The notes beneath the pieces were generated by a model. That model saw nothing but the letters and a program-made list of their open reading frames with translations. It was not told the DNA's origin and did no database searches. Positions 22,779-31,744 of a DNA stretch of 64,000 nucleotides are shown here, in pieces; the first letter of the stretch is position 1, and the number at the start of each line of letters is the position of its first letter. The translations under genes were made by a program, and so were the position numbers. This stretch comes from Aquipseudomonas alcaligenes (GTDB lineage: Bacteria > Pseudomonadota > Gammaproteobacteria > Pseudomonadales > Pseudomonadaceae): positions 186,001-250,000 of the forward strand of contig NZ_QJRX01000003.1 in NCBI RefSeq assembly GCF_003205495.1, in the 5' to 3' direction.

Positions 22779-24188
22779 TCAGGCCAGGCGCAGTGGGTGG
22801 CGCACCACCGTGGGCGTGCTCAGGTTGGCGGCCGGCAGGGGCAGCATGGCCTGGTTGTTGACGTTGGCCAGTTGCAGCCAGAGGTTTTCGCCTTCGCCGA
22901 ACTGGCCGCAGGGCAGCCACAGGCCGTGGTGCCAGCCGGAACCGGGTTCGGGCGTGCTCTGCAGGACGCCCGGGTGGGTCTGCGCGCTGGGCGCGCGGCG
23001 CAACCACACTGCCCGTGGCAGCCCCTTGAGGTAACGCAGGCCCAGATGCAGGCCTTGCTGGTTGAGATGGCGCCAGCGCACCAGGGCCAGGGTCGGGGTG
23101 CCGCTGTGCGGCAAGACCAGGATCAGCTGGCCCACCGGCAGCTGTGGGCCGAGGTCGGCATGGCAGAGCAGGCGAGCGCCTCCGGGGCTGGCATCGAGCA
23201 TCTGCGCCGCGCAACTGGGCGGGCGCTTTTCCAGCAGCTGGGCATGGATGGCCGGCAGGCCGATCACCAGGCTGCAGTCGGCGCTGAAGTCGGCCCGCGG
23301 GTGACGCCTCTGCTGACGCCCCTGCCAGTGCGGGCGCACCCGCTCCAGCAGTTCCCTTTCCTGTGCGCTCTGCAGCGGCGCGGGCTCGTGCAGGGCGACC
23401 AGCAGGGCGCCGAGCTCCAGGCGTCGCAGGTAGTCGGCCGATCCCTTGACCTGGCCGTCATAGGGCAGGCAGGGCAGGGCCTGGCTGAGGTCGATCAGCG
23501 GTGCCTCGCTGTCCTCGTCGTCATCCCAGGGCAGCAGGCGCGCCAGGCCGGACAGCGGGGTCAGGGCGGCGAACAGGGTCACGCACTCGCCTTCGGCCAG
23601 GTGGAATGGATTGCTCAGAGCCAGGAGCAGCATCTGCTGGTAGAGGCCGCGCAGCGAGCCGGCGGGGGCCGGCTGGAAAGGTGCGGCGACCGGCTCGTCC
23701 AGGCACTGCTGGTGCTCACCCAGCCAGTACAGCAGGTGGCTGTCGCTCCACAACGAGGCCGGTGGTTCCTGGTACAGCTGGTAGTGACGCAGCAGGCTCT
23801 GGGCGAGGAAGTGCTCGGCCATGTACAGGCACCAGGCCAGGTGTGGGCGCGAGGGCTGGCGTCCCTGCAGGATCTGCAGCAGCAGGCGCTTGAAGCCGGC
23901 GGCCAGCTCGTCGCAGAGATGCACGAACAGGGGCGAGGGAGCCGCACCCCGGCCCAGCGGGGCGCAGTAGTGGCGGTATTCCTCGCTGAGGCTTTGCAGG
24001 GCGCGCTGTCTTTCCAGTAAGGTCATGGCGCTGCGGTTGAGGCGCAGCAACAGGGCCAGGACCTGTTGCAGGCCGTCCTCGTAGACCTGCCGGCGGGCAT
24101 CGGTGAGTCGTTCGTTGAGGTCGGCGAGCGGAGTGGCGTCCTCCTCGAGGATATCCGGCACTTCGAGGCGCAGGGCGTCCAGCGTCAT
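22779..24188 (-). CDS. PilZ-like domain protein (469 aa)
   Basis: A 469-residue soluble protein from the ATG at 24188; a much longer frame upstream would overlap the thioredoxin gene on the other strand and is rejected. The N-terminal 350 residues are helical with many Leu and Gln residues. The C-terminal third contains RRHPRADFSADCSL and DASPGGARLLCHADLG, matching the RxxxR and D/NxSxxG parts of a PilZ domain, so c-di-GMP binding is plausible. The second message in this window (GGDEF at 31745, HD-GYP at 33522) fits a c-di-GMP theme. Function unknown. Confidence 0.7.
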   Translation of the reverse strand: MTLDALRLEVPDILEEDATPLADLNERLTDARRQVYEDGLQQVLALLLRLNRSAMTLLERQRALQSLSEEYRHYCAPLGRGAAPSPLFVHLCDELAAGFKRLLLQILQGRQPSRPHLAWCLYMAEHFLAQSLLRHYQLYQEPPASLWSDSHLLYWLGEHQQCLDEPVAAPFQPAPAGSLRGLYQQMLLLALSNPFHLAEGECVTLFAALTPLSGLARLLPWDDDEDSEAPLIDLSQALPCLPYDGQVKGSADYLRRLELGALLVALHEPAPLQSAQERELLERVRPHWQGRQQRRHPRADFSADCSLVIGLPAIHAQLLEKRPPSCAAQMLDASPGGARLLCHADLGPQLPVGQLILVLPHSGTPTLALVRWRHLNQQGLHLGLRYLKGLPRAVWLRRAPSAQTHPGVLQSTPEPGSGWHHGLWLPCGQFGEGENLWLQLANVNNQAMLPLPAANLSTPTVVRHPLRLA

Positions 24189-24218
24189 ATCAACCCCGTA
24201 TGCACGAGGAACGATTGC

Positions 24219-24686
24219 ATGGGAAGGCCACTCCAGATGGTGATTGGTGTCATTGCCGGGCTTCTTCTGGCCGGTTGCGCCGAGGACTGGGGCATCGATC
24301 AGCATGGACGAAAGGTAGCGGCTGAGCAGCTCGAAGGCCAGTGGTTGGTGATCAATTACTGGGCCGAGTGGTGCAAGCCGTGCCGCACCGAGATCCCCGA
24401 GCTGAATCGGCTTGCTGTGGCGCTGGAGGGCCAGGGTGCGCGGGTGCTCGGGGTCAACTTCGATGCCCTGCAGGGCGAGGCGCTGAGCAAGGCCGCCGAG
24501 GCCTTCGCTATCCGTTTCACCGTGCTGGCGCAGGACCCCGCCGCGCGTCTGCAACTGCCGCGCAACGATGTGTTGCCGGTCACCTACATCATCGATGCCG
24601 ACGGTAGGCTGCGCGAGCGCCTGGTCGGCGAACAGACCGCTGCCGGCCTGCAGGCACGGCTGGCTCATTGGCAGGCTCGGGAGTAA
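24219..24686 (+). CDS. Thioredoxin-like lipoprotein (TlpA/ResA type)
   Basis: A 155-residue protein with a lipoprotein signal peptide (lipobox LAGC near residue 20) and a thioredoxin fold with active site WCKPC (YWAEWCKPCRTEIPELN). It should act in the periplasm in thiol-disulfide reduction, for example cytochrome c maturation. The cis-proline loop LPVTYIIDADG is intact. The start ATG is preceded by GAGGAACG. It is followed by the acylphosphatase gene, starting six bases after its stop. Confidence 0.85.
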   Translation: MGRPLQMVIGVIAGLLLAGCAEDWGIDQHGRKVAAEQLEGQWLVINYWAEWCKPCRTEIPELNRLAVALEGQGARVLGVNFDALQGEALSKAAEAFAIRFTVLAQDPAARLQLPRNDVLPVTYIIDADGRLRERLVGEQTAAGLQARLAHWQARE

Positions 24687-24691
24687 TGGCT

Positions 24692-24964
24692 ATGCGCATC
24701 TGTATGCACGGTTTCGTCACTGGCAGGGTGCAGGGCGTGAGTTTTCGCCAGTGCACCGCGGAGCAGGCCGAACGCCTCGACCTGGATGGCTGGGTACGCA
24801 ACCTGAATGATGGGCGGGTCGAGGTACTGATTGAGGGCGCGCAGAGCGCGGTGCAGGAGCTGGCCGCCTGGCTGGAGCAAGGTCCCGAGCGCGCGCAGGT
24901 CGAGCGGGTGGAGCTGGAGGAACAGCCGGTGCAGGGCGTCACCGGCTTCGTCGTGCGGCGCTGA
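24692..24964 (+). CDS. Acylphosphatase
   Basis: A 90-residue enzyme hydrolysing acyl phosphates. The catalytic Arg and phosphate loop are in GRVQGVSFRQC, and the catalytic Asn is in GWVRNLNDGRVEVLIEG. The ATG at 24692 is used rather than 24686 because the Shine-Dalgarno GGGAG is better spaced. It converges with the lipoprotein gene that follows; only one base separates the two stops. Confidence 0.9.
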   Translation: MRICMHGFVTGRVQGVSFRQCTAEQAERLDLDGWVRNLNDGRVEVLIEGAQSAVQELAAWLEQGPERAQVERVELEEQPVQGVTGFVVRR

Positions 24965-25915
24965 TCAATCCTCGCCGGGATCGGCTGCCAGGCGTCCGGC
25001 GTCCTTGAGCAAGGCCTCGAGGAACTCGGCCTGCAGCTCCGGATCGTTGCGGGTCAGTTCGATCAGGCTCTGTTCCAGCTCGCTGGCCTCTTCCTCCAGG
25101 CCCAGGTCGGACAGGCGCTTGACCCGGTGTACCCACTGGCCGACCTCGTCATCCTCGAGGTCGTCGTAGATCAGGGCATGGGCCTCGCGCAGCTTGCCGC
25201 GCAGGTCGCGGCTGACCAGCAGGGTGGCTTCGGTGCGCGTGCCGTCCTGTGGATCTTCCACGCTCAGCAGCAGGGTGCCGATATGGCTGGCGTCGTGCTC
25301 GGCGAAAGGTCCGTCGAGCAGGTTCAGGCGCAGCACGCCGGACCTGTCGGTGGTCAGCTCGAAGCTGTCCTTGCCGGCCTTGACCTGTACCGGGCGCTCG
25401 GCCCAGGGCAGGCTGGAGTAATCCATGCGCTTGTCGCGCTGCAGCTCCTCGATGGCGGCCAGGTTCTGCTCGGCGCGGCCGTTGGATTCGACGTTCATCG
25501 CCGGGTTCATGCCGGCGAAGCCGTAGCTGATCCAGTCCTTGGTCACGCTGTCCGGCAGGCGGCCGAGCATCACCACGTTGAGCGCGTTGGCTCCGATGCC
25601 GGCGACCACCGCCACCGCGCCCAGCGGCACCTCGTAGAGTTCCCGCCAGGGCTGATAGGGGGTGTAGCGGTCGTAGCGGCGAGTGACCTCGAACTCGGTG
25701 ACCTCGAAGGTCTTCTGTTCATGCACGCGCACGCGGCGCTGCGGCAGTTCCAGTACGCGCGGCTCGCCCACGTCGATCTGCAGGCTGTGATCGAGCAGGC
25801 GACGCTCGAAGCGTTCCTCGTGCTCGCTGCGCTGTGGCAGCTGGTTGGCGCAGCCGCCGAGGAAGAGGGCGCCGCACAGGGCGGCGCCGATACGGAGGGT
25901 ATTTCGCTGGAACAT
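24965..25915 (-). CDS. Conserved Pseudomonas lipoprotein (316 aa)
   Basis: A lipoprotein with signal peptide and lipobox LGGC (Cys22). It has a short hydrophobic stretch around residues 98-115 (GAVAVVAGIGANALNVVML) and an acidic, helical C terminus. It has a beta-rich middle (SFELTTDRSGVLRLNLLDG). I recall an unnamed homologue between the acylphosphatase and proS genes in P. aeruginosa, and cannot assign a function. The convergent acylphosphatase gene ends one base away. Confidence 0.75.
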   Translation of the reverse strand: MFQRNTLRIGAALCGALFLGGCANQLPQRSEHEERFERRLLDHSLQIDVGEPRVLELPQRRVRVHEQKTFEVTEFEVTRRYDRYTPYQPWRELYEVPLGAVAVVAGIGANALNVVMLGRLPDSVTKDWISYGFAGMNPAMNVESNGRAEQNLAAIEELQRDKRMDYSSLPWAERPVQVKAGKDSFELTTDRSGVLRLNLLDGPFAEHDASHIGTLLLSVEDPQDGTRTEATLLVSRDLRGKLREAHALIYDDLEDDEVGQWVHRVKRLSDLGLEEEASELEQSLIELTRNDPELQAEFLEALLKDAGRLAADPGED

Positions 25916-25938
25916 GCGGGCTTCTTGGTCGGTCGGAC

Positions 25939-27654
25939 TCAGCGGGCGATGCGGTTGGCGAGGAACGACAGGATATCGGCGGCCGGCATCTGCTGGCTCT
26001 CGCTGTCGCGGCGGTGCTTGTATTCGAGGTTGCCCTCGGCCAGGCCGCGCTCGCTGACCACGATGCGGTGCGGGATGCCGATCAGCTCCATGTCGGCGAA
26101 CTTCACGCCGGGGCTGGTCTTCTTGTCGCGATCGTCCAGCAGCACCTCGTAGCCGGCGGCGGTCAGTTCGGCGTAGAGCTTGTCGGTGGCGGCGCGCACG
26201 GCTTCGTTCTCGTACTTCATCGGCACGATGGCGATCTGGAAGGGCGCCAGGGCGTCGGTCCAGAGGATGCCGCGCTCGTCCCAGTTCTGCTCGATGGCCG
26301 CGGCCACCACGCGCGATACGCCGATGCCGTAGCAGCCCATGGTCAGGGTGATCGGCTTGCCGCTCTCGCCCAGTACCTTGCAGCCCATGGCTTCACTGTA
26401 CTTGGTGCCGAGCTGGAAGATATGGCCGACTTCGATGCCGCGCTTGATCACCAGGGTGCCCTTGCCGTCCGGGCTGGGGTCGCCCTCGACCACGTTGCGC
26501 AGGTCGGCGACGGCCGGCAGCGGCAGGTCGCGCTCCCAGTTGAGGCCGAAGTAGTGCTTGCCGTCGAGGTTGGCGCCGGCGCCGAAGTCGCTCATCAGGG
26601 CCACCGAACGGTCGATCACGCAGGGGATCGGCAGGTTCAGCGGGCCCAGCGAGCCGGGGCCGGCGCCGATGGCGGCGCGGATCTCGGCCTCGGAGGCGAA
26701 CACCAGGGGGCTGGCGACCAGCTCGTGGTTGGCGGCCTTGATCTCGTTCAGCTCGTGGTCGCCGCGCACGATCAGGGCGACCAGCTTGCCTTCCTCGGCG
26801 GCATGCACCACCAGGGTCTTGACGGTCTTCTCGATGGCCAGACCGAACTGGGCCACCAGGTCGTCGATGGTCTTGGCCTCGGGGGTGTCGACCAGGCGCA
26901 GCTCCTCGGTGGCCGCGCCGCGTTCTTTCTCGCGCGGGATGGCCTCGGCCTTCTCGATGTTGGCGGCGTAGTCGGAGCTGTCGCTGAAGGCGATATCGTC
27001 TTCGCCGGACTCGGCCAGTACGTGGAACTCGTGGGAACCGGTGCCGCCGATGGAGCCGGTGTCGGCCTGCACCGGGCGGAAGTTCAGGCCCAGGCGGGTG
27101 AACACATTGCAGTAGGCCTGGTGCATGCGGTCATAGGTTTCCTGCAGCGAGGCCTGGTCCAGGTGGAAGGAGTAAGCGTCCTTCATGATGAACTCGCGGC
27201 CACGCATGAGGCCGAAGCGCGGGCGGATCTCGTCGCGGAACTTGGTCTGGATCTGGTACAGGTTGATCGGCAACTGCTTGTAGCTGTTCAGTTCGTTGCG
27301 CGCCAGATCGGTGATCACTTCCTCATGGGTCGGGCCCAGGCAGAAATCTCGATCGTGACGATCCTTGATGCGCAGCAGCTCGGGGCCGTACTGCTCCCAG
27401 CGGCCGGACTCCTGCCACAGCTCGGCCGGCTGCACGGCCGGCATCAGTACCTCGAGGGCGCCGGCGGCATTCATTTCCTCGCGCACTATGGCTTCGGCCT
27501 TGCGCAGTACGCGCAGCCCCATCGGCATCCAGGTGTACATGCCGGAGGCCAGCTTGCGGATCAGGCCGGCACGCAGCATCAGTTGGTGGCTGATCACCAC
27601 GGCGTCGGAGGGGGTTTCCTTGAGGGTCGAGAGCAGGTACTGACTGGTACGCAT
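25939..27654 (-). CDS. proS: Prolyl-tRNA synthetase (bacterial type with editing domain)
   Basis: A 571-residue class II aminoacyl-tRNA synthetase. Motif 2-like [25 protein letters not shown], the insertion (INS) editing domain around residues 220-400 that clears mischarged Ala-tRNAPro, motif 3 [17 protein letters not shown], and a C-terminal anticodon-binding domain ([23 protein letters not shown]) are all present. The length matches the long bacterial form. Divergent from the thioesterase gene. Confidence 0.95.
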   Translation of the reverse strand: MRTSQYLLSTLKETPSDAVVISHQLMLRAGLIRKLASGMYTWMPMGLRVLRKAEAIVREEMNAAGALEVLMPAVQPAELWQESGRWEQYGPELLRIKDRHDRDFCLGPTHEEVITDLARNELNSYKQLPINLYQIQTKFRDEIRPRFGLMRGREFIMKDAYSFHLDQASLQETYDRMHQAYCNVFTRLGLNFRPVQADTGSIGGTGSHEFHVLAESGEDDIAFSDSSDYAANIEKAEAIPREKERGAATEELRLVDTPEAKTIDDLVAQFGLAIEKTVKTLVVHAAEEGKLVALIVRGDHELNEIKAANHELVASPLVFASEAEIRAAIGAGPGSLGPLNLPIPCVIDRSVALMSDFGAGANLDGKHYFGLNWERDLPLPAVADLRNVVEGDPSPDGKGTLVIKRGIEVGHIFQLGTKYSEAMGCKVLGESGKPITLTMGCYGIGVSRVVAAAIEQNWDERGILWTDALAPFQIAIVPMKYENEAVRAATDKLYAELTAAGYEVLLDDRDKKTSPGVKFADMELIGIPHRIVVSERGLAEGNLEYKHRRDSESQQMPAADILSFLANRIAR

Positions 27655-27746
27655 GTTTGGCCGTTATGTCGGTTGCGGGGGCAAATAATGACTCGGCATT
27701 GTACGGTGCCAGCCATGTGGCGTACAGGATGGAGCGGGAGTCGAAG

Positions 27747-28163
27747 ATGGCGGAGCTGACGGCGGGCCAGGTGCAGGCCCTGATCCGGGCGGGAGTGCCG
27801 ATGGCCGAGGATATCGATCTGCGGATCGACCGCCTGGAGGCCGATCTGGCGGTGGCGCGGGTACCTTTTCACGGCAAGCTGGTGCGGCCGGGGGGCACCC
27901 TGTCGGGGCCGACCATCATGTCACTGGCCGATGCGGCCATGTACGCGGTGGTGCTCGGGCGTCTGGGGCGGGTGGAAATGGCGGTGACCGCCAACCTGAA
28001 CATCAACTTCCTGGCCAGGCCCAAGCCGCTGGACCTGATCGCCGAGGCGCGCATCCTACGTCTGTCCAGGCGCCAGGCGGTGTGTGAGGTACAGCTCTAC
28101 TCGCAGGGTGAGGAGGGCGAACTGGTGGCCCATGTTACCGGCACCTATGCCTTGCCACTGTAA
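27747..28163 (+). CDS. PaaI-type hotdog-fold thioesterase
   Basis: A 138-residue hotdog-fold protein. Segments GTLSGPTIMSLADAAMYAVVLGRLG and VTANLNINFLARPKPLDLIAEARILRLSRR match the PaaI-like acyl-CoA thioesterase family; the substrate is unknown. The ATG at 27747 was chosen because GGGAG lies eight bases upstream. A 28-bp perfect palindrome terminator follows. Confidence 0.82.
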   Translation: MAELTAGQVQALIRAGVPMAEDIDLRIDRLEADLAVARVPFHGKLVRPGGTLSGPTIMSLADAAMYAVVLGRLGRVEMAVTANLNINFLARPKPLDLIAEARILRLSRRQAVCEVQLYSQGEEGELVAHVTGTYALPL

Positions 28164-28179
28164 AGGGGCGAGCGGAAAA

Positions 28180-28207
28180 AAAGAACCCGGCCTAGGCCGG
28201 GTTCTTT
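28180..28207. terminator. Bidirectional terminator between thioesterase gene and oprD
   Basis: Perfect 28-bp palindrome (arms AAAGAACCCGGCCT and AGGCCGGGTTCTTT) with A/T flanks on both sides; serves both convergent genes. Confidence 0.9.
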
Positions 28208-28233
28208 ATGCACAGATTGCGATAGCGCAGGAC

Positions 28234-29574
28234 TTACAGCACGTCCAGCGGGTACTCGACGATCAGGCGGGTGTCGTTCAGGTCCGGAGCGTAGTCAGCG
28301 TTGTAGGCATCGTTGGCGCGCCAGATGGCGTGACGCAGACGGAAGGACAGGTCCTTCGCGGCGCCTTCCTGGATGACGTACTTGGTTTCGAAGTTCCACT
28401 CGTGCTCCTTGCCTTCTTCACCGGAGCTGGTGGTGATGTCGTCACCGGTCAGGTAGCGGGTCATGAAGCTCAGGCCCGGCACGCCGTAGGAAGCCATGTC
28501 GAGGTCGTAGCGAACCTGCCAGGACTTCTCGTCTTCACCGTTGAAGTCGGAGAACTGCACCGAGTTGTTCAGCCAGACGGTGCCGCCACCGTCGACGCCG
28601 TAGTCGTAGCCGCGGTCGCCGCTGGAGCGCTGGTAGGCCAGGGTGAACTTGTGGGCGCCCAGGCTGTAGGCGGTTGCCAGGCTCCAGATGGTGTTGTCGC
28701 GGCTTTCGCGAACGCCCGGAATGCCATTGTCCTCATCTGCGGTCGCCGACTCGATATAGCTCTTGTCGTAGTCGGTCTTGTAGATGTTGAAGTCGAAGTT
28801 CAGGGCCTGTTCTTCAGCCAGCGGCAGGTTGTAGTTCAGGTTGCCGTAGTACTTCTTCCAGTAGTCCTCAACGTCGGCAGCGTGGATGGCGCCGCTGAAA
28901 TTGTCGGTGAAGGCGTAGCTGGCGCCAACGATATTGGCGGACTTCAGTTCGAGGTCGTCACGCTCGGTTCCGACCTGGCTGCTCAGTCCGGTAAAGCGAC
29001 CTGCGCTCAGTTCCAGGCCTTCGATCTCGTTGCTGACCAGATAGGTACCAGTGACGGTTTCCGGCAGGATGCGGCTGTCGTCGGTGGAGAGCACCGGGCT
29101 GGCGACGAACTGGTTGCCGTATTTCAGGACGGTATCGGAGATGCGGAACTTGATGGCGCCGCCGACTTCGGTCTGGGTGTCGTCACCGCGGCCTTCATCG
29201 GTGGTATCGAACAGGCCATTGCTGTGGCGACCACGGCCGCTGTCGAGCTTGATGCTGGAGAGGGAGTGGGCGTCCACACCGACACCTACGGTGCCCTGAG
29301 TGAAGCCGGATTCGAACAGCAGGCGAATGCCCAGGCCGGTTTCTTCACGATAACCGTTCTTGTAGCCAATCACTTCTTCGGTGACCGGGTCCTCAATGGC
29401 AATGTTGCCGGCGCCATTGCGGAAATCACGGTTCATGTACAGGGCGCGGTTGAAGATATCGAAGCTGCTGTCTTCAACGAAGCCTTTCGACTCGGACTGC
29501 GCGCTGGCGAAGGCCAGCTGGGTGGTTCCGGCGGTCACGGCCAGAGCCAGTGCGCTCCACTTCATCACTTGCAT
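28234..29574 (-). CDS. oprD: OprD-family outer-membrane porin
   Basis: A 446-residue OprD-family channel. N-terminal MQVMKWSALALAVTAGTTQ and signal peptide, KGFVEDSSFDIFNRALYMNRDFRNG, ESGFTQGTVGVGVDAH, and the C-terminal LSFRLRHAIWRANDAY and LIVEYPLDVL all match OprD. OprD takes up basic amino acids and is the entry route for carbapenems in P. aeruginosa. Positional match to PAO1 oprD (after the thioesterase, before the HIT gene) supports orthology, though the loops differ. The start may be the second Met (29565). It is probably regulated by amino-acid supply (see the ArgR candidate upstream). Confidence 0.85.
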   Translation of the reverse strand: MQVMKWSALALAVTAGTTQLAFASAQSESKGFVEDSSFDIFNRALYMNRDFRNGAGNIAIEDPVTEEVIGYKNGYREETGLGIRLLFESGFTQGTVGVGVDAHSLSSIKLDSGRGRHSNGLFDTTDEGRGDDTQTEVGGAIKFRISDTVLKYGNQFVASPVLSTDDSRILPETVTGTYLVSNEIEGLELSAGRFTGLSSQVGTERDDLELKSANIVGASYAFTDNFSGAIHAADVEDYWKKYYGNLNYNLPLAEEQALNFDFNIYKTDYDKSYIESATADEDNGIPGVRESRDNTIWSLATAYSLGAHKFTLAYQRSSGDRGYDYGVDGGGTVWLNNSVQFSDFNGEDEKSWQVRYDLDMASYGVPGLSFMTRYLTGDDITTSSGEEGKEHEWNFETKYVIQEGAAKDLSFRLRHAIWRANDAYNADYAPDLNDTRLIVEYPLDVL

Positions 29575-30313
29575 TGTGATTGCTCCTTTGGTTTAGAAGA
29601 GTTGTGCTACCCATTGTCTTGTTGTATGGGCGGCTCTTTCTTTTTGTGTCGGCGCTAACTTATAGCACGCTGGCTTAAGTTGGCGACAGATATCATTGAT
29701 TCCCTACGTTTTATTCAATTGCGTGTCGCAAAATTGCAATTGAGGCGTCGCTTTTCTGTAGGTTTTTTGCCGCGTCCGGCTCCCGCACCAGGCTGCTTCG
29801 AAAAGTCTGCAAATCCAATCGCTTAGGGGCTTTTGTCGTCCTTGGCGAGTGTCGCGAACCGTTCGAGGGTTGCTCGGTACTGACGGTGCCAGTGCTAAAG
29901 CAACTTTCATGCACAAAATGCCGGTGCTGCAAAAAATATTCGTACTCGGCTTCCGGATCGCCGGATGGCGGCGGTCGAGCCGCTCCGGGACTGGGTTTGC
30001 GTTCGCTTGAATGCAGTCATGGTGGCTGCCTTGCCCACTTGGGAGTAAACCGCAGGCGTTACCTGACGCTGGTGGAATTTACCCGCTGGTAACGCTTTTT
30101 CCTGTGCGCCTGTTCAATTTGTGGGCGTTGGGGGCTGCTCTGCTCGTTCCTGGGGCGCAGCGGGCGGGAGAGGTAGCGTGGCCAGGCGGTGGGTTGCAGT
30201 GGCGGTGCATTGTTTTGGGGCTGTCTGGTGCTGGCGAGCGGCAGGCGTTAGCCTTTCGCAGGTGGACGGGCTTGATCCTGTTCATCTGCCGGTTACCCGC
30301 TAAAGGACATACG
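29575..30313. other. 739-base intergenic region between oprD and the HIT gene
   Basis: No gene I can support. 29600-29760 is AT-rich and should carry the oprD promoter and the candidate ArgR operator. 29770-30060 contains short open frames without ribosome sites or coding character. 30060-30310 is the leader of the HIT gene. The long open frame beginning at 30011 and running into the HIT gene has no conserved N-terminal extension. Confidence 0.5.
29716..29762. promoter_or_regulatory. Candidate ArgR operator region upstream of oprD
   Basis: TGTCGC at 29724-29729 is followed after eight bases by AA, matching the recalled P. aeruginosa ArgR half-site TGTCGC-N8-AA. A weaker second half-site CGTCGC is at 29746-29751. 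The inverted arms CAATTGC (29716-29722) and GCAATTG (29736-29742) overlap it. It lies about 150 bases upstream of oprD. The match is from memory and modest. Confidence 0.35.
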
Positions 30314-30739
30314 ATGTTTGCTCTTGACCCCCGCTTGCAACAGGACACCCTGGCTATCGGAGATTTTCCCTTGTGCCGGCTGCTGCTGATGAATGACGCC
30401 AATTATCCCTGGTTCATTCTGGTGCCGAGGCGCGAGGCGGTCAGCGAGCTGTTTCAGCTGGACCAGGCCGATCAGCAGCAGCTATGGCTGGAAACCACGC
30501 GTCTAGCGGAAACGTTCAAGGATGCCTTCGTTGCCGACAAGATGAACGTTGCCACCCTGGGCAACTTGGTCAGTCAGCTACACATGCATGTGATCGTCCG
30601 GCGCCGAGACGACCCTGCGTGGCCCGCACCGGTCTGGGGGCGCCTGCCGGCACGTCCCTATGAGGTGGCCGAGATCGCCGCATTGCAGCAGCGCTTGCGG
30701 CTGGTGCTGACCAATGACTTCCAGTTTGCCGAGGGTTGA
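30314..30739 (+). CDS. HIT-family protein
   Basis: A 141-residue histidine-triad protein with the motif QLHMHVIVR. HIT proteins hydrolyse nucleotide conjugates (Hint/Fhit type). The family core CRLLLMNDANYPWFILVPRREAVSELFQL precedes it. The ATG at 30314 has AAGGA about eight bases upstream. It starts the HIT-slyX operon; slyX follows after three bases. Confidence 0.83.
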   Translation: MFALDPRLQQDTLAIGDFPLCRLLLMNDANYPWFILVPRREAVSELFQLDQADQQQLWLETTRLAETFKDAFVADKMNVATLGNLVSQLHMHVIVRRRDDPAWPAPVWGRLPARPYEVAEIAALQQRLRLVLTNDFQFAEG

Positions 30740-30742
30740 GAA

Positions 30743-30949
30743 ATGGAGCTTGAGCAGCGCGTCATCGAGCTGGAAACCCGGCTCGCCTTTCAGGATGACA
30801 CCATCACGGCGCTCAATGATGTGGTGGTGGAGCAGCAGCGTGTGCTGGAGCGTCTGCAGTTGCAGATTGCCGCTCTGGCGCGTCGTCAGGAGGAAATGGC
30901 CGGCCAGTTCGGTATCGCCGAGGATGAGGCGCCGCCACCGCATTACTGA
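30743..30949 (+). CDS. slyX: SlyX family protein
   Basis: A 68-residue coiled-coil protein ([21 protein letters not shown], ending [15 protein letters not shown] tail). SlyX is conserved in Gram-negatives and of unknown function. It lies three bases after the HIT gene and before a strong terminator, so it ends the transcript. Confidence 0.85.
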   Translation: MELEQRVIELETRLAFQDDTITALNDVVVEQQRVLERLQLQIAALARRQEEMAGQFGIAEDEAPPPHY

Positions 30950-30956
30950 ATAAATG

Positions 30957-30983
30957 AAAAAGCCCGCGTTCTGCGGGCTTTTT
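30957..30983. terminator. Bidirectional terminator after slyX
   Basis: Eleven-bp arms AAAAAGCCCGC and GCGGGCTTTTT with a 5-base loop; T tracts on both strands, serving slyX and the convergent cold-shock gene. Confidence 0.9.
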
Positions 30984-30995
30984 CATGGGGGGCGT

Positions 30996-31604
30996 TCAGC
31001 GCTGGCCGGGCAGGGCCACTACCACGTCTTCGGCCTGCAGGCCCTTGTCGCGCTGCATGACCGAGAACTCGACGCGCTGGCCTTCGACCAGGATGCGGTG
31101 GCCCTCGCCGCGGATGGCGCGGAAGTGCACGAAGATGTCATCGCCCCGGTCGCGGGAAATGAAGCCGAAGCCCTTGGACGTATTGAACCACTTCACCGTG
31201 CCGGTTTCGCGATTCTCGTCGAGTTCGCGGCGGGTGGTCTGGGGACGCGCGCTGCGCTTGCCCAGGTTGATGGCCAGATGCAGCAGGACTGCGGCCAGCA
31301 GTATGGCGAGGCTCAGGGCGACCGCCGGCTGGTTGCCGATCTGCGCCAGCGGGGCGAGCAGGATCAGTGCCTGCAGTACGCTGGCAAATACCAGCAGGGC
31401 CGATACCAGGGCCTGCAGCTGGTTGCGCAGGCCGACATGGCGTACCGGCAGCAACGGAGCCAGGAACAGGTTGGTCAGGCCGAACAGGGCCAGATAGAGC
31501 GCGTCGGGTTGTTGCAGGTAGGGCAGGGTTGCGCTGCGCAGGCTGGGCGCAAGGGACAGCAGCAGGGCGCCGCAGCCCGTGATCAGGTGAACGATCTTCA
31601 ACAT
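30996..31604 (-). CDS. Inner-membrane protein with C-terminal cold-shock domain
   Basis: A 202-residue fusion. Four hydrophobic segments at about 5-22, 37-56, 64-90 and 95-115 are followed by a charged linker ([19 protein letters not shown]). A complete cold-shock domain then covers the last 70 residues ([30 protein letters not shown]). The nucleic-acid contacts (KWFN, KGFGFI, FVHF) are intact. It could hold RNA at the membrane, but this is inference. The ATG at 31604 was preferred over a TTG six bases upstream. Confidence 0.85.
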   Translation of the reverse strand: MLKIVHLITGCGALLLSLAPSLRSATLPYLQQPDALYLALFGLTNLFLAPLLPVRHVGLRNQLQALVSALLVFASVLQALILLAPLAQIGNQPAVALSLAILLAAVLLHLAINLGKRSARPQTTRRELDENRETGTVKWFNTSKGFGFISRDRGDDIFVHFRAIRGEGHRILVEGQRVEFSVMQRDKGLQAEDVVVALPGQR

Positions 31605-31744
31605 GGTCAAGAAACTCGCTTGTTCGAGATGGCTTATCGAGGAGCGGAGCCGGCGTGAACCCGATGAATGGATGCGACGGTCCGCCTATGCCGCCGTGGC
31701 GCGGCACAGGCAGTATTTAACCGCAAAGGGGATGGTCACTCAAA

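Noticed and set aside
29704..29916. Short frames upstream of oprD
   Set aside because: No ribosome sites and no coding bias; the region is regulatory.
30011..30313. N-terminal extension of the HIT protein
   Set aside because: A good ribosome site and the family start lie at 30314; the extension has no conserved character.
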